64,000 nt of DNA, taken from the NCBI RefSeq assembly GCF_016765585.1, contig NZ_JAESWC010000001.1:310001-374000 (forward strand), written 5' to 3'. Below the pieces are notes generated by a model. It was not told where the DNA came from. It worked only from the letters and a program-made list of their open reading frames with translations, and did not search any database. Source of the stretch: Clostridium rhizosphaerae. Its GTDB lineage: Bacteria > Bacillota > Clostridia > Clostridiales > Clostridiaceae. This document shows positions 18,496-25,439 of this stretch, piece after piece (position 1 is the first letter of the stretch; every line of letters starts with the position of its first letter). The position numbers and the translations under genes are program-made.

Positions 18496-19185
18496 GTGTC
18501 ATTATTTATGACTATTGTTTTTAGAGGAGTTATAACTTTTCTTATGCTTTTGCTGTTTTTTCGTTCTATGGGACCTAGGCAGCTAACTCAATTTACTTTC
18601 AAGGATTATGTGCTTGGGGTACTCGTAGGAAGTATGGGCGGCAGGGCAATTACAAGACCTGAGCAGGCCTACATAACTTTTCTTTACGGCATAGTCACTG
18701 TTATTATAATGCAAATGCTATTATCCTATTTATGTTTGAAAAGCGACAGGGTTAGAAGATTCATAAATGGACAGCCTATAATCGTTATAAGCAAAGGTGA
18801 GATATTAAAGAATAACTTGAAGAAGGCTAGGCTTACTATGAATGAGCTTGCTAGTTTGCTTAGAGCAGAAGGCATATTCAACCTTTCGGAGGTAGAATAT
18901 GTAATATTAGAGCCTACACGCTGTTTCAGTGTAATGCAAAAATCTGAAAGAAGTCCGGTAACTCTCAGTGATTTAAACATACAAACTGCACCTAAGGAGC
19001 TCCCTATACTAGTAATAAAAGACGGAAAGCTGATAAGAGCAGAATTGTATAGGTATAATCTAACAGAACAATGGGTTAAGGAACAGCTTCTAAAGAGAGA
19101 TATTAAAGATATTTCCGAAGTTTTATTAGCACAGGCTGACAGCTCCGGCATAGTATATACCTGTTTAAATAATACAAACAAATAA
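18496..19185 (+). CDS. DUF421 (YetF-like) membrane protein
   Basis: 229 residues, GTG start (an ATG four codons later is the alternative). Three membrane helices in the first 85 residues (VFRGVITFLMLLLFFRSMG; DYVLGVLVGSMGGRAITRP) are followed by two small cytoplasmic DUF421 domains, seen in RPEQAYITF, PIIVISKGEILKNNLKKARL and ELPILVIKDGKL. Homologues such as YetF and YdfS are membrane proteins of unclear function linked to spores and stress in Bacillus. The gene is followed by a bidirectional terminator. Confidence 0.88.
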   Translation: MSLFMTIVFRGVITFLMLLLFFRSMGPRQLTQFTFKDYVLGVLVGSMGGRAITRPEQAYITFLYGIVTVIIMQMLLSYLCLKSDRVRRFINGQPIIVISKGEILKNNLKKARLTMNELASLLRAEGIFNLSEVEYVILEPTRCFSVMQKSERSPVTLSDLNIQTAPKELPILVIKDGKLIRAELYRYNLTEQWVKEQLLKRDIKDISEVLLAQADSSGIVYTCLNNTNK

Positions 19186-19237
19186 AAACTATCCACAAAT
19201 TTATATTTTACTCTATAAATTTTGTGGATAGTTTTTA
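19185..19237. terminator. Bidirectional terminator between convergent genes
   Basis: AAAAACTATCCACAAA and TTTGTGGATAGTTTTT form a long stem between the DUF421 gene and the MYG1-type gene, with A- and T-runs on both sides. Confidence 0.85.
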
Positions 19238-19249
19238 TTTTCCTGTTGA

Positions 19250-20206
19250 TTATTTTGTTTTTTTGAACATATTTTTTATTAACTCAAAAATACCTTTTGG
19301 CTTTGACTCTTCATCTTCTTTATAATTAACTGCCAATTCAGCTAGTTTCATAATACCTTCTAAGGATTGCGCTACCGCAATAAACCTTCCAGTATGGCAG
19401 AATACCGCATCAGAAACTCCTGTTACAGAGGCCAGTTCCTCATCCCTAAGTCCAGCCCACTCCTTAGGCAGCTTCTTTTTATCTTGGCTATTTTCCCCTC
19501 TCACAGACTGCATTGCATAGCTGTCTTTTCTTGGATATATTACAAAAAGTACTTCTCTCTTTTCATCTGCTTCTCTTAGCGCTTCAGAATAAGGACAATA
19601 TCTGTCTAAAACTAAAAGCTGTGGATTTTTTCTCTTTTTAAAAGCTCTAACAACTTGTTCTTTTGATTTTAAAACAGAAAATCTCTGATTCAGCGTGTTT
19701 CTTAGTATTGCTCCTGAAAACTCCACAGCCTCATTAAAAGCTTCATTCTCGTCTTTATCTGAATTCCAAAGTGGATTAAATCCTGAAATTATTGAACTCA
19801 TATGCACTAAAGGTATATCTGTCTTATCTATCCATATACCGTTGTCCAAAGCATCCACACCCTCAATAAAGTTTCTGTCAATATAGCTAAATACAGACTC
19901 AACCTCATTTTCATCAAGCTTTGGGTCCTTAAACTTTATTACTTCTTTCCCAAACTTATTCCATATAAGTCCACAGGCGGCATACGGAGTTCCATCTTCT
20001 CTATAAACCTTATTATTCCCGTGATGGTCAAGCTCTCCGCCGCCAACATCATAAACAATATCTATCTTGCTTAAAATATCCTCATTTCTTGTTCTTGTAA
20101 GCTCTACTTCAAATATTTCTTTTAAAATAGCTGTTGCGATAACTTCATCTGCATGAAATCTACCATCATGAGTCCCAACTTTTTTAAATTCTTTTTCTGT
20201 ATATAT
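19250..20206 (-). CDS. MYG1/UPF0160-family metal-dependent hydrolase, apparent ATA start
   Basis: 318 residues when read from an ATA codon at 20206. The DHH-like N-terminus is intact (THDGRFHADEVIATAIL, residues 12-28; VYDVGGGELDHHGN with the metal-binding DHH), as is the C-terminal part (GVSDAVFCHTGRFIAVAQS). MYG1 proteins are predicted nucleases or phosphoesterases acting on RNA. There is no ATG, GTG or TTG in frame between the upstream stop and the GTG at 19858, which would remove the whole catalytic half. AAAGGAG sits 8 bases before the ATA, exactly where a start is expected, so the gene either uses AUA or carries a start-codon mutation or sequencing error. Terminators flank it. Confidence 0.82.
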   Translation of the reverse strand: MYTEKEFKKVGTHDGRFHADEVIATAILKEIFEVELTRTRNEDILSKIDIVYDVGGGELDHHGNNKVYREDGTPYAACGLIWNKFGKEVIKFKDPKLDENEVESVFSYIDRNFIEGVDALDNGIWIDKTDIPLVHMSSIISGFNPLWNSDKDENEAFNEAVEFSGAILRNTLNQRFSVLKSKEQVVRAFKKRKNPQLLVLDRYCPYSEALREADEKREVLFVIYPRKDSYAMQSVRGENSQDKKKLPKEWAGLRDEELASVTGVSDAVFCHTGRFIAVAQSLEGIMKLAELAVNYKEDEESKPKGIFELIKNMFKKTK

Positions 20207-20285
20207 ACTACCAGCTCCTTTAATTACTTTGTCTTCTAATACTATACTATATATAATGCATAAGTTCTAATAAACTATACTGCGT

Positions 20286-20322
20286 AAAAATACCGTAAAA
20301 TTCATTCTGAATAATACGGTAT
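20286..20322 (-). terminator. Terminator after cdd
   Basis: On the minus strand ATACCGTA pairs with TACGGTAT and is followed by TTTTACG. It separates cdd from the MYG1-type gene. Confidence 0.7.
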
Positions 20323-20349
20323 TAAAAGTATTTATTATCACAAATAATT

Positions 20350-20772
20350 TTATTTTAAATTTTTTCCGGTAAATGCTAAAGGAAGAAGTTCTTCTAATGT
20401 TCGTTCTAAGTATTCCTCTGTACTTTTTGCAATAATTATCTTAAAAGTTTTTAAATCACAAAACTCCGCCATAACTTGTCTGCATACTGCACAAGGTGCA
20501 CAGAAATCTCCTTCTCCCGCCTTTACTCCTTCTTTATTTCCTACTACTGCAATAGCAGTGAATTCTTTTTTCCCTTCAGAAATTGCTTTAAAGAAAGCTG
20601 TTCTTTCTGCACAGTTTGTTGGTGTAAATGCAGCATTTTCTATATTGCAGCCTTGATATATTGTTCCATCAGCACAAAGAAGAGCCGCTCCTACATTGAA
20701 ATTAGAGTAAGGAGTATAACAAAACTTCTGAGCTTCAAATGCCTTTTCTATTAATTCTCTTGCATCTATCAT
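20350..20772 (-). CDS. cdd: Cytidine deaminase
   Basis: 140 residues, the usual size of the tetrameric bacterial enzyme that converts cytidine or deoxycytidine to the uridine form in pyrimidine salvage. The zinc site is complete: Cys54-Ala-Glu56 in PTNCAERTAFF and Cys94/Cys97 in CAPCAVCRQ. The N-terminal substrate motif YTPYSNFNVGAALL is also conserved. It is monocistronic and ends in a terminator. Confidence 0.96.
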   Translation of the reverse strand: MIDARELIEKAFEAQKFCYTPYSNFNVGAALLCADGTIYQGCNIENAAFTPTNCAERTAFFKAISEGKKEFTAIAVVGNKEGVKAGEGDFCAPCAVCRQVMAEFCDLKTFKIIIAKSTEEYLERTLEELLPLAFTGKNLK

Positions 20773-21031
20773 AGTTTAATCACAAGCCTTTCTTGAAAAT
20801 TTCTAATATATTACAATTAAGTTAGGGAAATCTATTATATCACCGTTGCACAAATATGTAAATATATTCTGATATTATTTTGTAATGCTTCTATTATTAT
20901 AAATCAGACCAACAGCTTAAATAATTTATTTTACCTTTCATTGATTAACCTTCCAAATTATTAATAGGATATTGATAGTTTATGAGGGAACTATAGAATT
21001 GTGATGATATTAATTTTGAGGAGGCGCTTGT

Positions 21032-21532
21032 ATGAGTATACTTGATAAACTTTTTAGTGATACAGATAATCAGGATAGCGATAACAACAATAATAATTCA
21101 AAAACTTCAAATGAAGGAACTTTAAAGCTTCATAAGGAAGAACTAGATATAAATAAAGATAAGATACAGACTGGAGAAGTTACACTTAGCAAGGAAATCG
21201 TTGAAGACCAACAGACTGTTAATGTTCCTGTTACCCATGAAGAAGTTGTAATAGAAAGACGACCAGTAAATAGCAGCAAATCCTGCGATGCTGAAGTAAG
21301 CTCTGAAATAAGTTCTGATGATAAAGAAACTATAAGAATACCAGTAAGCGAAGAGAAGGTTAATGTTGACAAGCATACTGTAGTTACTGAAGAAGTTTCC
21401 GCTTACAAGCGTGAAATTGAAAACAATAAAGAAATAAATGAAACTTTAAAAAGAGAAGAAGCTAAAATAAATAAAAATGGTGATGTGGAAGTCGTTTCTG
21501 AAGATAATAATTCACCTGACAGCTTCCAATAA
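21032..21532 (+). CDS. YsnF/AvaK-type DUF2382 protein
   Basis: 166 residues, ATG with GAGGAGG upstream. A low-complexity acidic linker (DTDNQDSDNNNNN) is followed by a DUF2382 domain: LHKEELDINKDKIQTGEVTL, VNVPVTHEEVVIERRPV, ETIRIPVSEEKVNVDKHTVV. The domain is a soluble, charged beta-rich repeat found in Bacillus YsnF and cyanobacterial AvaK, linked to general stress. It is usually fused to a PRC-barrel domain, absent here. A paralogue follows 80 bases downstream behind a terminator. Confidence 0.88.
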   Translation: MSILDKLFSDTDNQDSDNNNNNSKTSNEGTLKLHKEELDINKDKIQTGEVTLSKEIVEDQQTVNVPVTHEEVVIERRPVNSSKSCDAEVSSEISSDDKETIRIPVSEEKVNVDKHTVVTEEVSAYKREIENNKEINETLKREEAKINKNGDVEVVSEDNNSPDSFQ

Positions 21533-21553
21533 CATTATTTCTAAACTAAGAAG

Positions 21554-21591
21554 CACCTTTCAAATTATGATTTTAGTTTGAAAGGTGTTTT
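21554..21591 (+). terminator. Terminator between the two DUF2382 genes
   Basis: CACCTTTCAAA pairs perfectly with TTTGAAAGGTG and is followed by TTTT. The second DUF2382 start lies 22 bases beyond it, so read-through or a separate promoter is needed. Confidence 0.85.
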
Positions 21592-21613
21592 ACTCACTTA
21601 TGGAGGAAAAATC

Positions 21614-22030
21614 ATGTCACAAGATATAACATCCTTTGATGAAAAACTTAAGCTTCACGAAGAAAAATTAGATATATCAAAAGAATGGATTAAAACTGCA
21701 GATGTTAAAATGCATAAGGAAACTGTAACTAGAGAGGAAACTATAAAAGTTCCTGTTGAAAGAGTGGAACTTGTTATAGAAACTATTCCTCTTGCAGAAA
21801 ACTCCTCAAGCAAAACAGAAACTATAAGAATACCTATCAGCGAAGAAAGTTTTGAAATAATAAAATACCATGTAATACTTGAAGAAGTTTCTTATTATAT
21901 CAACGAATATCAGGATAATAAATGTATTACTGAAACTCTAAAAAAAGAAAAACTAAATGTAGAGACCTCTGGTTTTACAACTGTTGTTGATAAAGAAACC
22001 AAGGATCTTCCTGATACTTCCCTTGAATAA
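21614..22030 (+). CDS. DUF2382 (YsnF-like) protein, second copy
   Basis: 138 residues from the ATG with GGAGG 8 bases upstream. DUF2382 is nearly the whole protein: KLKLHEEKLDISKEWIKTAD, EETIKVPVERVELVIETIPL and SKTETIRIPISEESFEIIKY. It parallels the first copy block by block but lacks the Asn-rich linker, which points to an old tandem duplication. No catalytic residues are recognised; a stress-related role is inferred from family members only. Confidence 0.86.
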   Translation: MSQDITSFDEKLKLHEEKLDISKEWIKTADVKMHKETVTREETIKVPVERVELVIETIPLAENSSSKTETIRIPISEESFEIIKYHVILEEVSYYINEYQDNKCITETLKKEKLNVETSGFTTVVDKETKDLPDTSLE

Positions 22031-22035
22031 ATAAA

Positions 22036-22102
22036 AGAGGCTGCCTCAAAACTGTTAAACCAAACGTGATAGATTTAACATTTTTTGAAACGGCCCTTTT
22101 TT
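22036..22102. terminator. Palindromic terminator of the GGCTGCC/GGCAGCC type
   Basis: GGCTG-CTCAAAA-TGTTAAA pairs imperfectly with TTTAACA-TTTTGA-GGCC and is followed by a run of six T. It serves the plus-strand DUF2382 gene and abuts the end of the convergent peptidase gene. Confidence 0.65.
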
Positions 22103-22110
22103 GTATATCT

Positions 22111-22140
22111 TGATATCTTCTTATCGCGATATCTTCTTAT
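22111..22140. repeat. TTATCGCGATA palindromic repeat, copy 1
   Basis: TGATATCTTC followed by TTATCGCGATATCTTCTTAT. The last bases overlap the stop codon of the peptidase gene. Same motif as at 42075, 43924, 49713 and 52153. Confidence 0.7.
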
Positions 22141-23732
22141 CTTCCTGCTTTATTCTGAACTTTTTTCATCTCCTCAGGGCTTAAAACCATTTTATCCATA
22201 GAATAATTACTTGAAGTAAAAGCATTTCTTACATAGTCGCTTGTTTCACTTCCGCATTTTTCCTTCACAACCTCTAAGAAACCATCAAAGGTCGCATTTT
22301 TAAATTTGTATCTGTCATAATAAGTTTTGAAAATATCTATGAACTTTTCCTGCCCTGCTTTTTGTCTTAAGTCTTCTAAAGCTATTGGACCTAAAGTATA
22401 AACTACCTTTGAGAAGTTTTGCCAATCAAACTTATCTGTTGGTCTGTAAATTGGTCCATCACCTTTTATAGACCTAGTCAAAAAGGCTCCCTTCACTCCC
22501 ATTGGAGTGTATTCTCCAAACTTATTTTCAAAGAATAAGGCTGTTGAATACGCAGTGAAAGATTCATCCAGCACAGGCTCTCTAAATTCATTATTTCCAA
22601 CTGTTGAAAACCACCATTGATGTCCAGTTTCATGAACTACAGCTTCATCTAAAAAGGTAAGACTGTTTTCTTTATATTCTGGCTTTAAATAATTATATGG
22701 TCCCATTTGAGTTACAGTTGGATATTCCATCGCCCCACCCTGCAAATAAGTTTCTACAACGTCATATTCCGGATAAGGATATTTTCCAAAGGTTTTATTA
22801 TAAAAACTTAAAGATTCGCAGGCAAGGTCTAACATTCTTTTAGCTGTTGTCTCCTCTGATACATAGAAGCTATTTACTCTAATGCCATCAACCTCTTTTG
22901 ACAACAGCTTGTATCTTTTACTTAAAAATAAAACAAAATCCCTGTTATTTGAAGCTTCAAAGCCTAACTTGCTTTGTGACCCTTCTTCTTTATCTGAAAC
23001 CTTAACTCCTGTTGTTGCAGCAACGATACCCTTAGGCACTGTTACAGAAACCTTATAGTCTGAGCAGTCACTATAATTTGATTCTCCTACAGGATAAAAT
23101 GGTGTCTCGTCCCAACTGCCAGCCTTTTCATCATAAATTGAAAGTATTGGATACCAGTTTGTAAGTGAATACTGCTCATTTTGATAAGCGAGCCTGTCAT
23201 TCCCTTTAGGTATTTTTAAAGTAAAATCTATTGCTATATCTATAACTTCATTAGGTTTGAGCTCTTTATTAAGCAGAAACTTTAAAACCTGATTATCTTC
23301 TGCATATCTCAGATTCTCACCATTTACAATTACAGAATTAATCTTGATATCTCCTAATTCATCTTTGCTTACCTTCTTTACAGTAGTGCCTATTGAAGGC
23401 ATTGTTTCAGCTGAGTTATAGGAATCAGGATAAAGATGAAAAACTATTTCCTTAAGACCTTTACTATATTTGTTCTTAAACTTTACTTCTTCATGACCTT
23501 TTACTGTTTTATTATCTGTGTTTAATGCTATATCCAGATTATATAAGCTTCTTTCCCCATTAAATCCTACACTGTTTTTTTCTTCTTTTTCTTGTGTTGT
23601 TATATTTTCATTAACTAAATTAGCCCGAGAAATTTTCTTTTCTCTTGCTAAACTAATACGGCCATACGCATAGTAACTTATTATAAAAAACACTACAACA
23701 CCTAAAATTATAAATGATTTTTTATTTTTCAT
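22137..23732 (-). CDS. Membrane-anchored M1-family (gluzincin) peptidase
   Basis: 531 residues. A short cytoplasmic start and one membrane span (about 7-24) place the enzyme outside. The M1 core is visible: an N-terminal beta domain (VKGHEEVKFKN; IVFHLYPDSY), a GAMEN-like loop GGAMEYP (332-338), the zinc motif H367-E368-T-G-H371 and the third ligand Glu390 in LDESFTAYS. It therefore should hydrolyse peptides using zinc. It is shorter than soluble aminopeptidase N (about 850) because the C-terminal helical domain is missing, as in other membrane-anchored clostridial members. GGGGGG precedes the ATG. Substrate unknown. Confidence 0.88.
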   Translation of the reverse strand: MKNKKSFIILGVVVFFIISYYAYGRISLAREKKISRANLVNENITTQEKEEKNSVGFNGERSLYNLDIALNTDNKTVKGHEEVKFKNKYSKGLKEIVFHLYPDSYNSAETMPSIGTTVKKVSKDELGDIKINSVIVNGENLRYAEDNQVLKFLLNKELKPNEVIDIAIDFTLKIPKGNDRLAYQNEQYSLTNWYPILSIYDEKAGSWDETPFYPVGESNYSDCSDYKVSVTVPKGIVAATTGVKVSDKEEGSQSKLGFEASNNRDFVLFLSKRYKLLSKEVDGIRVNSFYVSEETTAKRMLDLACESLSFYNKTFGKYPYPEYDVVETYLQGGAMEYPTVTQMGPYNYLKPEYKENSLTFLDEAVVHETGHQWWFSTVGNNEFREPVLDESFTAYSTALFFENKFGEYTPMGVKGAFLTRSIKGDGPIYRPTDKFDWQNFSKVVYTLGPIALEDLRQKAGQEKFIDIFKTYYDRYKFKNATFDGFLEVVKEKCGSETSDYVRNAFTSSNYSMDKMVLSPEEMKKVQNKAGR

Positions 23733-23917
23733 ATTGCCCCCCTAATATAATCTTTTTTTATTTATATGCTTTAATCATGCACTAATACTACAAATAAAAC
23801 ATCCCCTTGCTAAATTATACCAATTACAACATGTACTCTTCAATAGCTTTGCTTTATGAAATTACTTTTCCTCTTCCATTTCATAAAAATAAACAGCCAT
23901 ATTAACCTCCATAATAT

Positions 23918-23957
23918 AAAAAGGAACTTTCAAATAAAATACTATGTGAAAGTTCCT
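23918..23957 (-). terminator. Terminator after prs
   Basis: On the minus strand GGAACTTTCA pairs with TGAAAGTTCC and is followed by TTTTTATA. Confidence 0.88.
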
Positions 23958-23970
23958 CTTGCATTTGAAA

Positions 23971-25101
23971 TTATAAAACAGATTGATTTACAAGTTCTTT
24001 AATATTCCAGGTTGTATCAACTAGAGGGCTTATTGATTTATCTTTATTAACATAATCTATCACTGTAGAGATAAACTCAGACATATCTACTGCCTTAAAC
24101 CACTCAGCTTCTCTAGCCTCTTTGGGAACATAGGTTAAGTTTGTAGAATAAACTCTGTCTATAAGTCCATTTTCATAAAACTCATTAAATTTATTAACAC
24201 CTTCTGTAAATAATGCAAAGGTAGTTGCAACAAATATTCTTTTGGCTTTTCTACCCTTTAGTTCCTTGACTATATCAAAAACAGACTCACCGGATGCAAT
24301 CATGTCATCAACAATTAAAACATCCATGCCTTCCACATTTCTTCCTATATATTCATGCTGTATTATAGGATTTTTTCCTTTTACAACAGTTGTGTAATCT
24401 CTTCTTTTATAAAATAGTCCAATATCAAGTCCTAAAACACTTGAGTAATAAATTGCTCTGTCCATAGCTCCTGTGTCTGGGCTTATGGTTATCATTTTAG
24501 ACTTATCAATTTCGATATCCTCATTATTTATAAAGGACTTAACAATGTCATAAGTAGGATATAAGTTTTCAAAGGTTAATAAAGGAATCGCATTTTGAAC
24601 ATTTGGATCATGAACGTCAAAGGTATATATATCCTTTACTCCTAATCTTTCAAGCTCTTGAAGGGCCAAAGCACAGTCAAGAGACTCCCTGCTCTTTCTC
24701 TTATGCTGCCTTCCTTCGTATATTATAGGCATTATAACAGTTACTCTTCTTGCCTTACCGCCTATAGCAGATACAACTCTTTTAATATCCTGAAAATGCT
24801 CATCCGGTCCCATATGATGAGTAAAGCCATACATATCATAAGTGCAACTGTAATTTCCTACATCGCACAATATGTATATATCCTTGCCTCTTACTGTCTC
24901 TCCAAGCTTAACCTTACCCTCACCATTTGAAAATCTTACAGCATCTGTGCAAATAAGATAGCTGTCAGGACCTTCTTCATTGCTCTCTTTTCTTTTTTCT
25001 ACAAGGTATTTATCTATTTTAGCTCCTATTTCTTTACAGCTCTCTAAGGCTATAATACCAAGCTGACCATAGGGCATCTTATTAATTAAATCATAAGTCA
25101 T
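23971..25101 (-). CDS. prs: Ribose-phosphate pyrophosphokinase, long form
   Basis: 376 residues from the ATG at 25101 (GGAG 9 bases upstream). The PRPP-binding loop VLIVDDMIASGESVFDIVKE and the conserved FDVHDPNVQNAI segment (flexible-loop/ATP region) identify a PRPP synthetase, which makes PRPP from ribose-5-phosphate and ATP for nucleotide, histidine and tryptophan synthesis. It is about 60 residues longer than the usual 315-residue enzyme, with an extended N-terminus (TYDLINKMPYGQLGIIALES) and an insert DMYGFTHHMGPDEHFQDIK, so it belongs to a divergent subgroup, possibly a paralogue. An in-frame ATG upstream at 25191 would place the start inside a structured repeat and is rejected. Confidence 0.85.
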   Translation of the reverse strand: MTYDLINKMPYGQLGIIALESCKEIGAKIDKYLVEKRKESNEEGPDSYLICTDAVRFSNGEGKVKLGETVRGKDIYILCDVGNYSCTYDMYGFTHHMGPDEHFQDIKRVVSAIGGKARRVTVIMPIIYEGRQHKRKSRESLDCALALQELERLGVKDIYTFDVHDPNVQNAIPLLTFENLYPTYDIVKSFINNEDIEIDKSKMITISPDTGAMDRAIYYSSVLGLDIGLFYKRRDYTTVVKGKNPIIQHEYIGRNVEGMDVLIVDDMIASGESVFDIVKELKGRKAKRIFVATTFALFTEGVNKFNEFYENGLIDRVYSTNLTYVPKEAREAEWFKAVDMSEFISTVIDYVNKDKSISPLVDTTWNIKELVNQSVL

Positions 25102-25111
25102 AATTTTTCTC

Positions 25112-25267
25112 CTTTCAGTCGAAACACTGGGTAATCTGGAGCACTCGCTCCCTTTGGGCACTGGGTAACTTAAGATATTCGCTTCGCTCATAAGTTACCC
25201 GCTAAAGTCCATTTAGGACCTTAGCCTCGAAGATTACCCGTTGAAGTCCATTTAGGACTTCAACCTC
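25112..25267 (-). repeat. Shine-Dalgarno-associated hairpin element, nested double copy
   Basis: On the minus strand: GGAGG, hairpin TTGAAGTCC-TAAAT-GGACTTCAA, then GGGTAATCT ... AGATTACCC, CAGTG TTTCGAC and the SD AAAGGAG of prs. A second complete copy is inserted in the apical loop: CTAAGGTCC-TAAAT-GGACTTTAG, GGGTAACTTA ... TAAGTTACCC, CAGTG. See the copies at 39475, 51176 and 63131. Confidence 0.85.
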
Positions 25268-25384
25268 CTTTTTCAAAACCTTTTCATCAATTATTATTGT
25301 AATGAATTATGACGAATAATACAACCCAAAATACGACACTTTTCTGCTTTTATTTAAATAAAAAGTATTTTTGTAGAATATCAC

Positions 25385-25422
25385 ATAAAATTAAATTAAG
25401 GGAAGTCATGAAACTTCCCTTA
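25385..25422 (-). terminator. Terminator after the GH13 gene
   Basis: On the minus strand TAAGGGAAGT pairs perfectly with ACTTCCCTTA and is followed by an AT-rich, T-containing tail. Confidence 0.75.
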
Positions 25423-25439
25423 GCAGACCTTTTATTAAT

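Noticed and set aside
21130-21376. Minus-strand frames across the first DUF2382 gene
   Set aside because: Antisense shadows of a gene with clear family sequence and a strong SD; no start signals of their own.
25102-25191. 30-residue N-terminal extension of PRPP synthetase
   Set aside because: It reads through the structured repeat; the SD directly before 25101 and family alignment favour the short start.
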